This document shows positions 55,960 to 64,000 of a stretch of DNA of 64,000 nt, piece by piece. This DNA is from Streptococcus parasanguinis CC87K (GTDB lineage Bacteria > Bacillota > Bacilli > Lactobacillales > Streptococcaceae). The translations under genes were made by a program, and so were the position numbers. The notes beneath the pieces were generated by a model. It was not told where the DNA came from. It searched no databases and saw only the letters and a list, made by a program, of their open reading frames with translations. How positions within the stretch are numbered: position 1 is the first letter of the stretch; every line of letters begins with the position of its first letter. The stretch spans positions 831,102 through 895,101 of the forward strand of contig NZ_KI669401.1 in assembly GCF_000507765.1 (NCBI RefSeq), read 5' to 3'.

Positions 55960-56601
55960 ATGAAAATCTATCGCACTGTTAATCCTGTAGCTTATGAAAA
56001 CACCTACTACCTTGAAAATGACCACTCCCTCATTCTTGTCGATCCAGGTAGCGACTGGGCGACTATTCAAAAACAAATAGATCGCATCGGAAAACCAATC
56101 GTAGCAATTCTTTTAACCCATACGCATTATGATCACATTATGAGTCTTGAAAAGGTTCGTCAGACCTATCATTTCCCACCTGTTTATGTCCATTCGGCAG
56201 AAGCCAGTTGGTTGTCTTCTCCTGTCGATAATTTATCTGGTTTGGATCGTCATGCGGATTTAGAAGATGTAGTCTGTCAGGAGGCCGACTTCCTTTATGA
56301 AATTCGCTCCGATTACGAAATAGCCGATTTTCACTTTTATGTTCTAGAGACACCGGGCCACTCTGCAGGAGGAGTCTCCATCGTCTTTCCTGAAGATCAC
56401 CTGGTTCTATCCGGTGATGCTCTTTTTCGCGAAACCATTGGACGGACCGATCTTCCAACAGGGAACGCGGCACAGTTGCTTAGCAGTATTAGAGAAGAAC
56501 TCTTTTCCCTTCCATCTTCCTATACCGTCTATCCTGGTCACGGCCCTGAAACTTCTATTGGTCACGAGAAGATGTTCAATCCCTTCTTTAGACAATCTTA
56601 A
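55960..56601 (+). CDS. Metallo-beta-lactamase fold hydrolase (glyoxalase II-like)
   Basis: 213 residues. The metal site THTHYDHI (H-x-H-x-D-H, near residue 50) is intact, further ligands are TPGHSAGG, LSGDALF and YPGHGPETS. The short GloB-like form lacks the C-terminal substrate-binding extension of true glyoxalase II, so it may hydrolyse other thioesters. AAAGGAG precedes the ATG. Single gene, divergent from dinG, with a bidirectional terminator shared with ftsX. Confidence 0.9.
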   Translation: MKIYRTVNPVAYENTYYLENDHSLILVDPGSDWATIQKQIDRIGKPIVAILLTHTHYDHIMSLEKVRQTYHFPPVYVHSAEASWLSSPVDNLSGLDRHADLEDVVCQEADFLYEIRSDYEIADFHFYVLETPGHSAGGVSIVFPEDHLVLSGDALFRETIGRTDLPTGNAAQLLSSIREELFSLPSSYTVYPGHGPETSIGHEKMFNPFFRQS

Positions 56602-56642
56602 AGAATCATGTATCCTCTTTCCTATCCTCATAAAAGGATACA

Positions 56643-56671
56643 AAAAAAGCAAGTGTGAACTTGCTTTTTTA
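56643..56671. terminator. Bidirectional terminator between the metallo-hydrolase gene and ftsX
   Basis: AAAAAAGCAAGT-GTGA-ACTTGCTTTTTT; lies one base from the ftsX stop. Confidence 0.92.
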
Positions 56672-57598
56672 TTATATCTTAAGAAAACGTCTCATGGAGA
56701 TTGACGAACCGATCGCACCGATCAAAATTCCTAATCCAAATAAGCCACCCACCATAATCGGTACCAAAAGATGTGGACTATAGAGATACAAGTTTTGATC
56801 TGCCAAGTTATTGTTCATCGATGTATAGACAACGTTATAAATATAGAAGACCAAAGCTGAAGGAACCAAGGCTCCCAAGAGACCAATCCAAGCCCCTTCT
56901 AAAAGGAATGGTGCACGAATATAGCCATTTTTTGCTCCTACCAGTCGCATAATCTTAATCTCACGACTACGTGAAATGATGGTAATCCGGATGGTATTAG
57001 AAATCAAGAAGACTGCGATAAAGATCAATAAAGCTACACCGATCAAGCCCCAGTTTCGGATGAAGGTTCCAAGTGCAAACAAGCGTTGGGTATCGACCCC
57101 ACCATCTTTAACCTCAGAGACCCCTTCAATTTTTTTAGCATCAGCCGAAACTTGCTTTACATATTTAGGAGCCGTTGTCTCTACATAATAAGCATCATAG
57201 AGAGGATTGGCATCTCCATCAAAAATCTTCCAGTTGTTCCCAGCCGTTTTGATCAGTTTATCATACTGTTCTTCCTTGCTAGAAAAATCAACCTTGTCAA
57301 CATGCTTCATGGCTGTCAGAGCATCGTAGACCTTATGGTAGTTTTCATTGGTCACGGTTTGACCGTCTTTTTCAATCTGCTCGCTCTGATCTTGAATATC
57401 CTTGCGCATGTATACTACAACCCGCACACTGTTTTGAATATCATCTGAAAGCTTGATGGTATTGGCAATAACTGAGGCGAAAATAGCAACCAAGCTAAGG
57501 GTAATCATAACCGAGCTGACCGCTGCAATCGTCATCCAACCATTTCGTTTCAAGCTTTTAAGCGATTCGATTAAGTGTCGGAAAAATCTTCTAATCAT
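56672..57598 (-). CDS. ftsX: Cell division protein FtsX
   Basis: 308 residues from MIRRFFRHLIESLK, the usual streptococcal length; the start overlaps ftsE by 8 bases. Four membrane helices: near residues 21-45, 178-200, 228-250 and 275-300. The large first outer loop (about 48-170, with PLYDAYYVETTAPKY) is the part that activates the hydrolase PcsB in pneumococcus. With FtsE it forms the signalling ABC complex at the septum. Last gene of prfB-ftsE-ftsX. Confidence 0.95.
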   Translation of the reverse strand: MIRRFFRHLIESLKSLKRNGWMTIAAVSSVMITLSLVAIFASVIANTIKLSDDIQNSVRVVVYMRKDIQDQSEQIEKDGQTVTNENYHKVYDALTAMKHVDKVDFSSKEEQYDKLIKTAGNNWKIFDGDANPLYDAYYVETTAPKYVKQVSADAKKIEGVSEVKDGGVDTQRLFALGTFIRNWGLIGVALLIFIAVFLISNTIRITIISRSREIKIMRLVGAKNGYIRAPFLLEGAWIGLLGALVPSALVFYIYNVVYTSMNNNLADQNLYLYSPHLLVPIMVGGLFGLGILIGAIGSSISMRRFLKI

Positions 57599-58283
57599 CG
57601 TATCCGTACTCTCCTTCCGCTTCATCACGCACTACACGACCATTTTCAATCGCGATGACACGGTGACGTAAAGTATTTACAATCTGGCTATTGTGGGTCG
57701 CCATCAATACTGTGGTCCCTTGCAGATTAATCCGCTCCAAAAGATTCATGATTTCCCATGAATTATCTGGGTCCAAGTTCCCCGTTGGCTCATCCGCAAT
57801 CAAGACTTTCGGATTGTTGACGATCGCACGAGCAATCGCAATCCGTTGTTGCTCTCCCCCTGACAATTCATTCGGGAATGAGCGGACCTTGTGTTTCAAT
57901 CCGACAAGATCCAAAACTTCCATAACACGCTTTTTAATATTGCGACGTCGCTCACCGATAACTTGCATTGCGTAGGCAATATTTTCATAAACGGTTTTCT
58001 TTGGAAGCAATTTATAATCTTGGAAGACCACTCCCACATTGCGTCGCAACATAGGAATATCGCGTTTTTTGATTTTATCCAAATCAAAATCAGCTACTTT
58101 CAAACTTCCTTTATCGTGTTTGACTTCACGGTATAAAAGTCGAATAAAGGTCGACTTCCCTGCACCAGAAGGTCCTACGATGTAGGCAAATTCTCCTGGT
58201 TCAATTTGGACAGAGACCCCGCGAAGGGCCGTCGTCCCGTTGTCATACTTTTTGACAACATCTTTCATTTCAATCATTGACAT
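57591..58283 (-). CDS. ftsE: Cell division ATP-binding protein FtsE
   Basis: 230 residues. Walker A GPSGAGKST, signature [14 protein letters not shown], Walker B VLIADEPTGNLDP and switch His MATHNS. It powers FtsX conformational change for peptidoglycan hydrolase control. AAGGA lies 10 bases before the ATG. The C-terminus ends acidic (EAEGEYGYDD). It follows prfB after 44 bases. Confidence 0.96.
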   Translation of the reverse strand: MSMIEMKDVVKKYDNGTTALRGVSVQIEPGEFAYIVGPSGAGKSTFIRLLYREVKHDKGSLKVADFDLDKIKKRDIPMLRRNVGVVFQDYKLLPKKTVYENIAYAMQVIGERRRNIKKRVMEVLDLVGLKHKVRSFPNELSGGEQQRIAIARAIVNNPKVLIADEPTGNLDPDNSWEIMNLLERINLQGTTVLMATHNSQIVNTLRHRVIAIENGRVVRDEAEGEYGYDD

Positions 58284-58327
58284 GTAATGAAATTCCTTTC
58301 ATTCTTTTCTGGTTGATTCCCTCGAGG

Positions 58328-59423
58328 TTATTGGAGACGCCATTTAAGGTAGGCATCGATAAAGCCATCGATATCTCCATCCATCACCTTGTCCACCTGC
58401 GCTACTTCGTAGTTGGTCCGGTGATCCTTAACCATGGTATAAGGGGTAAAAACATAGGAGCGGATTTGACTTCCCCAGGTGATTTCTTTTTTATCCCCTT
58501 TTAGAGAATCCACTTCTGCTGCTTTTTTCTCTTGCTCTAATTGGTAGAGTTTAGCTTGCAACATCTTCATCGCACGATCACGGTTCCCGTATTGGGTCCG
58601 ATCCACGGTGGATGCCACTACAATCCCTGTCGGAATGTGGGTCAAGCGCACCCCTGTAGAGACCTTGTTGACGTTTTGTCCACCAGCTCCACCAGAGCGG
58701 AAGGTGTCCATCTTGATATCATCATCACGAACTTCGACTTCAATGGTATCGTCTAATTCGGGCATGACCTCAACAGATGTAAAGGAGGTATGACGACGTT
58801 TAGCGGAGTCAAATGGAGAGATTCGAACCAAACGGTGTACCCCCATTTCAGATTTCAGAAGACCGTATGCATGTGGCCCTTCAAAGGATAGGGTCACAGA
58901 CTTGATTCCAGCCTCATCTCCAGCCTGATAGTCCAAGACTTCAACTTTAAAGCCGTGGGCATTTCCAAAACGAGTATACATCCGAAGAAGCATGTCGCCC
59001 CAGTCCTGAGCTTCTGTCCCTCCTGAACCTGGGTGGATTTCTAGGATGGCATTATTATTGTCATAGGGTTCAGACAATAGCAAGGTCATCTCATAGCTGG
59101 TCATACGTTTATCCAGCTCCTCCAACTTCTCGATCAATTCTTCTTTGACCGAATCATCTTCTGCCAAAAAGTCCAGTAAGATTTCTGACTCATCAAAGAG
59201 ATCCACCATTTGATGGAAATTTTCATAGGTCTGCTTGAGTTCATTTAATTCTTGAGATGTCTTTTGCGCAGCAATGTTATCATCCCAAAAATCAGGTTCT
59301 GTCATTTTATTTTCTAAAATGGCAATTTCTTCTTCCAATGCCTCTAAGTCAAAGAGACCCCCTGAAAGAAGCTAATTTTTCACGATTTGCGTCAATTTTT
59401 TGACGAATTTCTGAAATGTCCAT
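58328..59423 (-). CDS. prfB: Peptide chain release factor 2 (programmed +1 frameshift)
   Basis: The product of 364 residues needs two frames: 59423-59352 (24 codons, [10 protein letters not shown]...) ends at CTT followed by in-frame TGA (59351-59349); a +1 shift at CTT TGA C continues in 59350-58328. The SD-like AGGGGG lies just upstream of the slip site. RF2 reads UGA, so low RF2 favours the shift: autoregulation. The SPF tripeptide ([11 protein letters not shown]) and GGQ loop ([10 protein letters not shown]) are intact. GAGGT precedes the ATG. First gene of prfB-ftsE-ftsX. Confidence 0.96.
59346..59362 (-). promoter_or_regulatory. RF2 recoding site
   Basis: On the minus strand AGGGGGTCTCTTTGACT: SD-like stimulator, slippery CTT, stop TGA, following C. 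Classic conserved layout. Confidence 0.95.
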
Positions 59424-59450
59424 AAGTACCTCTTTCTATGTATCTAGTCT

Positions 59451-59459
59451 ATTATATCA
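59451..59459 (-). promoter_or_regulatory. Extended -10 promoter of prfB-ftsEX
   Basis: TGATATAAT, 27 bases before the prfB ATG; no clear -35. Confidence 0.6.
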
Positions 59460-59559
59460 TAACCTTCACTATTTGCCCACCTTCCAATATTGGATCTACT
59501 GGTTGACCACTGCCAAGCCAGCTGATTTTCAGCATTTTTTCTATTCATTTGTAACCTAA

Positions 59560-59587
59560 TTGTTAGAAAAAAAGATCCTCTTATGCT
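59560..59587 (+). promoter_or_regulatory. Promoter of the metallophosphoesterase gene
   Basis: -35 TTGTTA (59560-59565), 16-base spacer, -10 TATGCT (59582-59587); 11 bases then the ATG. Confidence 0.55.
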
Positions 59588-59598
59588 AGACTGGTAGC

Positions 59599-60456
59599 AT
59601 GACAACAGTAGCTTTTATGTCCGATTTACATATTGATTCAAACAACTTTGGAAAAGATGAATTAGAGACTCTTATCACTCTTTTCAAGGACAGAAAAATT
59701 CAACATCTCCATATTGCAGGAGATATTGCCAACGGCTTTGAAAAGACCTCACAAGAATTTTTAGCCCAACTCCAATGTCAGCTTCCTGTGACCTTTAGCT
59801 TGGGAAATCATGATATGTTGGGTCTATCAGAAGAAGCCATGAGACCTTTTGAATTTCAAAAGATTCCTTTTTCAAAGCATACACTCCTTGCCTTTTCTGG
59901 CTGGTATGACTACAGCTTTGTTCCTAATCTCTCTCCCCAAAAACATCTCCAAACCAAGAATCTGTTTTGGTTTGACAGACGCCTCCAACGAATGGGAGCT
60001 GATCCAGCCATTACCCAACGTTTGTTGCGAGAGCTCGAAACAGAACTCATGCAAGTGGATCAACCCCTGATCATCGCTATGCACTTTGTTCCCCATAGTC
60101 AGTTTCTCCTACGCCACCCTTATTTTGAACGTTTCAATGCTTTTTTAGGGAGCCAAGCCTTTCATGAGCTTTTTAGACAATTTCCTGTCAGAGAAGTAAT
60201 TTTTGGTCATAGCCACCACCGAATGCCAGCAACAACGATTGACACGATCACCTATCATGCCAGACCTTTAGGCTATGTCAGAGAATGGGAGCTCTGCAAA
60301 CAATTCTTTGAGGTTTTTCCTGAATATGATTTTCCAAAACGATACGACCCCTACAAACGCTATCGCAGAATTAAAGACCTTCCTGAATTTAAAGCCTACA
60401 AGAAAAAACAGCTTGCTCATGAATTTTCTCAAGCCATGACTATCCTTGAACTATAA
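59599..60456 (+). CDS. Metallophosphoesterase
   Basis: 285 residues. Calcineurin-like motifs in order: DLHIDSNNFG (D-x-H, residues 9-11), AGDIANG, LGNHDM (GNHD), a His at IAMHFVPHS and the GHSHH box (FGHSHHRMP). Probably a dinuclear-metal phosphodiesterase; the substrate could be a nucleotide or protein phosphate. C-terminal ~60 residues are basic (KRYDPYKRYRRIKD). No ribosome site before the ATG; predicted 5' leader of about five bases. Followed by the family B repeat. Confidence 0.87.
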   Translation: MTTVAFMSDLHIDSNNFGKDELETLITLFKDRKIQHLHIAGDIANGFEKTSQEFLAQLQCQLPVTFSLGNHDMLGLSEEAMRPFEFQKIPFSKHTLLAFSGWYDYSFVPNLSPQKHLQTKNLFWFDRRLQRMGADPAITQRLLRELETELMQVDQPLIIAMHFVPHSQFLLRHPYFERFNAFLGSQAFHELFRQFPVREVIFGHSHHRMPATTIDTITYHARPLGYVREWELCKQFFEVFPEYDFPKRYDPYKRYRRIKDLPEFKAYKKKQLAHEFSQAMTILEL

Positions 60457-60506
60457 TAAAAAATAGTCCCTCTGGAACCAATTTCAGACTGAAGACAAAG
60501 TCATCT

Positions 60507-60645
60507 AAAAACTTTCCTTAGGTGAGTACGGACGTCAGCGAACTTCGAAGAAGTTCCATGACTTAGTTTTGGACCTAAGGTTCCAAAACTCCCGAGTGCT
60601 AGAAACAAGAGTGTTTCTAGCACTTTTCTCACAAAGGAAAGTTTT
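60507..60645 (-). repeat. Family B structured intergenic repeat, copy 2
   Basis: About 139 bp, minus orientation, between the metallophosphoesterase gene and the convergent aquaporin gene, with its 5' end facing the aquaporin stop. Shares 54 identical bases with copy 1 plus its terminal arms; the 12-bp hairpin (60595-60624) differs from copy 1 by paired changes. The middle hairpin AGTTTTGGA / TCCAAAACT replaces different hairpins in copy 1. The remaining 60646-60760 is A/T-rich and holds nothing I can name. Confidence 0.85.
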
Positions 60646-60760
60646 AGTTGATGATTGAATAATGCTAACAGATAATTTTTTTGTCTTTATAAAATTTATA
60701 AGATTTGCAAAGAAGAACATTTTATCTACGTTCTCAAAATTGTTCCTCTGGAATCATTTT

Positions 60761-61429
60761 TTATTCTTCTGTATCTAAAAGATTTTTTGCAACAATTGCT
60801 GCGAGAATTCCTCCGACAATTGGAGCCAAGATAAAGATCCAAATTTGTTGAAGTGCTGCACCACCAACAAAGAGGGCAGGTGCCAAGCTACGAGCTGGGT
60901 TAACAGAAAGTCCTGTAATGTTCAAACCAACAAGAATAATTAAAGTCAAGCTCAAACCGATCACAAGACCAGCGATCTTGCCATTTCCTTTAGAAGCTGA
61001 TGTCACTGTCATGATGACCAAGATAAAGATAAATGATGCAATCACTTCAAACAAGAAACCGCCAAATGGAGTCACTCCTTTAGCCAAGGCATTTTCACCA
61101 AGACTAGCTGTTGACATACCTGAATTTGACAAGAGGAAGAGTACTGTTGCAGATGCGAGAACCGCCCCCACTACCTGCGCTGCAACATAATTAACCAAGT
61201 CTTTAGATGACAAGCGTTTGTTCACAAACATGGCAATCGAAACAGCTGGGTTTAAGTGGGCGCCAGAAACAGTTCCAATTGAGTAAGCTGCTGCAACAAT
61301 GGACAAACCGAATGCCAAGGCAATTCCTAAATGTCCAAGACCTTCTGTCCCATTTCCAAAAACAACTGCGCCAGTCCCGATAAAGACAAGCATAAATGTG
61401 CCGATTACTTCAGCAAAAAACTTTTTCAT
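60761..61429 (-). CDS. Aquaporin (MIP family channel)
   Basis: 222 residues from MKKFFAEVIGTF; AAAGGAA upstream supports this start. Six membrane helices and the two half-helix signatures SGAHLNPAVS and SVNPARS. Ser after NPAR and the overall form are aquaporin Z-like rather than GlpF-like. However, the selectivity-filter positions deduced from NPAR (Ile at -15, Leu at -6 relative to the filter Arg) replace the His/Thr of AqpZ, so the pore should be wider and less polar. It may pass glycerol or hydrogen peroxide as well as water. Confidence 0.92.
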   Translation of the reverse strand: MKKFFAEVIGTFMLVFIGTGAVVFGNGTEGLGHLGIALAFGLSIVAAAYSIGTVSGAHLNPAVSIAMFVNKRLSSKDLVNYVAAQVVGAVLASATVLFLLSNSGMSTASLGENALAKGVTPFGGFLFEVIASFIFILVIMTVTSASKGNGKIAGLVIGLSLTLIILVGLNITGLSVNPARSLAPALFVGGAALQQIWIFILAPIVGGILAAIVAKNLLDTEE

Positions 61430-61460
61430 AATTAAGTTTCCTTTCTTCAAGCTGTTGACT

Positions 61461-61489
61461 AGTTTATCAAAAATCCACACCTACCTCAA
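61461..61489 (-). promoter_or_regulatory. Promoter of the aquaporin gene
   Basis: -35 TTGAGG (61484-61489), 17-base spacer, -10 TAAACT (61461-61466) with TGA in front. Confidence 0.65.
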
Positions 61490-61515
61490 GAAATATGCCC
61501 GGTCCATTTTGCCCG

Positions 61516-61546
61516 CAAAAAAAGCCATCCGAAGATGACTTTTTTT
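61516..61546 (-). terminator. Terminator of the P-type ATPase gene
   Basis: AAAAAAAGTCATC / GATGGCTTTTTTT hairpin with TTCG loop on the minus strand, 4 bases after the stop. Confidence 0.9.
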
Positions 61547-61550
61547 ATGT

Positions 61551-64000
61551 TTATATAGCGTTTTTATCTTTTCCAAGTGCACGTTGAACGGCTTTGACAA
61601 TCTCAACGAGAACAACAATCAAGAGCGAACCAATCAAAACGGCCAACCATTGTGTCAAACTCAAATGAGACACATGGAAGAGTTTGTTAAATCCAGGGAC
61701 AATGATGGTTGCCATCAAGAGAACAAAGGCAACTGGGATAGACCAGTTAAAGGTCTTGTTCTTAAAGAGTCCCACTTTAAAGATCGATTGGTAAACCGAT
61801 TTGACGTTAAAGGCATGGAGCAATTGGATCAAACCAAGAGTTGCAAAGGCCATGGTCAAAGCGTCTGCATGGATTTCTGCACGAGTCGCATGTTCTGGAG
61901 AGAGCAAGGCCCAGCCATAAACACCAAGAACTAGCATGGTTTGGAAGATACCTTGATAAAGAATGGCTCCAAAGACCCCACCATCAAAGAAGTTAGACTT
62001 ACGTCCACGAGGTTTGTGGGTCATAACACCTGGCTCAGCTGGTTCCACACCAAGAGCGATGGCTGGTAGCGTATCTGTCACCAAGTTGATCCAGAGAAGA
62101 TGTACTGGTTGTAACACATCCCATCCAAAGAGGGTTGCAAAGAAAATGGTGAAGACCTCCGCCATATTGGCAGACAAGAGATACTGGATAGATTTTTGGA
62201 TATTGGAGAAGACCTTACGTCCTTCTTCTACCGCTACGATAATGGTTGCGAAGTTATCATCGGCAAGGACCATATCAGAAGCTCCCTTAGAAACCTCTGT
62301 ACCTGTGATCCCCATACCGATACCGATATCAGCTGTCTTCAGTGATGGTGCATCGTTAACCCCATCCCCTGTCATGGCAACAACCTTACCTTCATTTTGC
62401 CATGCTTTCACGATCCGAACCTTGTGTTCAGGTGATACACGCGCATAGACAGAGTATTGTTTGAAGACCTTTTGGAATTCTTCATCAGAGAGTTCGTTCA
62501 ACTCAGCCCCTGTGAAGACATGGTCTTCTGTATCATTTGGATCGATGATTCCAAGACGTTTGGCAATAGCTTCTGCAGTATCTTGGTGGTCACCCGTGAT
62601 CATAATCGGACGGATTCCTGCTTCCTTAGCGACACGAACTGCTTCTGCAGCTTCTGGACGCTCAGGGTCAATCATGCCGACTAAACCAGAGAAGATCAGG
62701 TCAGACTCAACAATTTCAGATTCCAAGGTTGGAATTTCATTGCTTGTCTTATAAGCCATCATCAAGACACGGAGGGCTTGTTTGGCCAAGTCTTTGTTGG
62801 TAGCAAGGATAGCTTTCTTATCTTCATCCGTGATAGGGCGAACTTCCCCATTGACTTCAATACGCGTCACACGTTTGAGCAATTGATCAGGAGCCCCCTT
62901 GACAGCGATAAAGTAAGAACCGTCTGCTTCTTTATGAATGGTAGACATGAGCTTACGATCTGAGTCAAATGGCAATTCCGCCACACGTGGCTCACACTTC
63001 AAGACTTCACGAACATCAAAGTTGTGGTCCAAACCAAACTGTACCAAAGCAGTCTCTGTTGGGTCACCGATCAACTTGCCAGATGGATCCACCTTGGTAT
63101 CATTGGCAAAGTTCATGATTCGAAGGGTATTGTTGCTAGCTCCAATTTCTGTTGCTGCACTTTGCAGTTGACCGTTGGTATAGACCTTCTCAACCGTCAT
63201 TTGGTTCATGGTCAAAGTACCTGTTTTATCAGATGCGATGATTTCTGTTGAACCAAGTGTTTCAACGGCTGGCAATTTACGAACAATTGAATTCCGTTTG
63301 GAAAGGGTTGTCGTTCCCAATGATAGAACAATGGTTACAATGGCAGGAAGTCCTTCTGGAATAGCCGCAACCGCAAGGGCAACCGCCACCATCAAGCCTT
63401 CTAATGGATGTTCTCCACGAACGAAGACACCAACCAGGAAGGTCACTGCGGCAATAGCTACAATGAGGTAAGTCAAAGCTTTAGAAAGTTGTTCCAGACT
63501 TTGCTTCAACGGCGTTTCCGTTTCATCGGCATTGGCTAACATATCTGCAATCTTACCGACTTCTGTATACATACCCGTGTTGGTCACGACCCCTGTACCA
63601 CGACCATAGGTCACGTTTGAGTTTTGGTAACCCATATTGACACGGTCTCCGATACCAGCATCTGCCTCAACAAGGCCAGTCACATCTTTTTCAACTGGAA
63701 CAGATTCTCCTGTAAGAGCTGCTTCTTCGATCTTAAGAGAAGCTGCTTCTAACAAGCGCATATCGGCTGGAACTACATCTCCAGCTTCCAGAAGAACGAT
63801 ATCCCCGGGAACCAATTCTTTTGAGTCAATCTCAATCACATGACCGTCTCGGCGGACACGCGCTAACGGACTAGACATATTTTTCAGTGCTTCGATAGCT
63901 GCTTCTGCTTGCCCTTCTTGGTAGACACCAAAAGCTGCATTCAAAACAACAACGGCTAAGATGATCATGGCATCTGTAAGGCCGTCCATTCCTTCTGTGA
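61551..64000 (-). CDS. Cation-transporting P-type ATPase, calcium type (5' end outside window)
   Basis: At least 816 residues; the frame stays open to the window edge, and about 80 N-terminal residues including the first helix are missing. P2A motifs: TGES (actuator), PEGLPA in M4 (calcium ligand region), phosphorylation DKTGTLT, KGAPDQLLKR, TGDGVNDAPSLKTADIGIGMG hinge and NLVTDTLPAIALGVEP in M6 (Asn and Asp calcium ligands). Resembles pneumococcal CaxP and cyanobacterial PacL. It should export calcium (perhaps manganese) from the cell. Its own terminator follows. Confidence 0.92.
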   Translation of the reverse strand, partial: TEGMDGLTDAMIILAVVVLNAAFGVYQEGQAEAAIEALKNMSSPLARVRRDGHVIEIDSKELVPGDIVLLEAGDVVPADMRLLEAASLKIEEAALTGESVPVEKDVTGLVEADAGIGDRVNMGYQNSNVTYGRGTGVVTNTGMYTEVGKIADMLANADETETPLKQSLEQLSKALTYLIVAIAAVTFLVGVFVRGEHPLEGLMVAVALAVAAIPEGLPAIVTIVLSLGTTTLSKRNSIVRKLPAVETLGSTEIIASDKTGTLTMNQMTVEKVYTNGQLQSAATEIGASNNTLRIMNFANDTKVDPSGKLIGDPTETALVQFGLDHNFDVREVLKCEPRVAELPFDSDRKLMSTIHKEADGSYFIAVKGAPDQLLKRVTRIEVNGEVRPITDEDKKAILATNKDLAKQALRVLMMAYKTSNEIPTLESEIVESDLIFSGLVGMIDPERPEAAEAVRVAKEAGIRPIMITGDHQDTAEAIAKRLGIIDPNDTEDHVFTGAELNELSDEEFQKVFKQYSVYARVSPEHKVRIVKAWQNEGKVVAMTGDGVNDAPSLKTADIGIGMGITGTEVSKGASDMVLADDNFATIIVAVEEGRKVFSNIQKSIQYLLSANMAEVFTIFFATLFGWDVLQPVHLLWINLVTDTLPAIALGVEPAEPGVMTHKPRGRKSNFFDGGVFGAILYQGIFQTMLVLGVYGWALLSPEHATRAEIHADALTMAFATLGLIQLLHAFNVKSVYQSIFKVGLFKNKTFNWSIPVAFVLLMATIIVPGFNKLFHVSHLSLTQWLAVLIGSLLIVVLVEIVKAVQRALGKDKNAI

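Noticed and set aside
60535..60720. 61-codon minus-strand frame
   Set aside because: Overlaps the family B repeat, whose conservation is structural rather than coding; the frame is not kept in copy 1.
61963..62448. 161-codon plus-strand frame
   Set aside because: Antisense to the P-type ATPase hinge and M6 motifs; no independent evidence.

Overview
The window is a chromosomal segment of a low-GC Gram-positive coccus, almost certainly an oral (viridans, mitis/sanguinis-type) Streptococcus. The support is gene content and order typical of streptococci: rexB-rexA, pheS-acetyltransferase-pheT behind a Phe T-box, an HAD gene-gyrB-ezrA, prfB-ftsE-ftsX, rodA, pavA, an enolase with streptococcal surface features, and trpX behind a Trp T-box. 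Extended -10 (TGnTATAAT) promoters and AGGAGG ribosome sites are common. I cannot name the species from sequence alone. No tRNA, rRNA, CRISPR array, prophage or transposase gene was seen.

Layout. 1-342: end of an LPXTG wall-anchored protein. 609-2986: two unrecognised lipoproteins. 3227-8784 (minus): a tight seven-gene operon, miaA-hflX-unknown-rnz-SDR-methyltransferase-GNAT. 8868: a small DUF3042 protein. 9103-16352 (minus): rexB-rexA-DUF4298. 16512: glutathione peroxidase. 17293-20896: a heterodimeric ABC exporter. 21281-23682: a TetR-controlled MacB/FtsX-type ABC transporter. 23832: aldo/keto reductase. 24853-28299: a five-gene operon of a small membrane protein, XRE regulator, DUF3169 protein and NatAB-like ABC exporter. 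28536: GNAT enzyme. 29063-33457: Phe T-box, pheS, GNAT, pheT. 33505-35436: Trp T-box, trpX and a ParB-like protein. 35575: pavA/rqcH. 37429-40612: budA, TPR protein, AI-2E-family transporter. 40781-44143: lactonase, small protein, eno, YueI protein. 44186-50403: serB-glxK, ezrA, HAD-gyrB. 50569-55841: dinG-yeiH-like-rodA-DJ-1. 55960: metallo-beta-lactamase-fold hydrolase. 56672-59423: prfB (programmed frameshift)-ftsE-ftsX. 59599: metallophosphoesterase. 60761: aquaporin. 61551-64000: calcium-type P-type ATPase running off the window.

Most of this is core genome: cell division and wall elongation (ftsEX, ezrA, rodA), translation quality control and termination (pheST, prfB, rqcH, miaA, hflX), DNA repair and topology (rexAB, dinG, gyrB), central carbon and serine metabolism (eno, glxK, serB, budA) and several exporters.

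The least explained material is non-coding. Family A is about 178 bp in three copies, each directly after a stop codon in the same orientation; it folds into three hairpins, the last terminator-like. Family B is 140-190 bp in two copies with closing terminal arms and a hairpin whose stem differs between copies by compensatory changes. Also notable are four genes whose -10 box lies 6-11 nt from an ATG without a Shine-Dalgarno (probable leaderless mRNAs), a possible 25-residue leader peptide ending inside the ribosome site of the heterodimeric ABC exporter, and an orphan trpX under a Trp T-box with a consensus cre site upstream.
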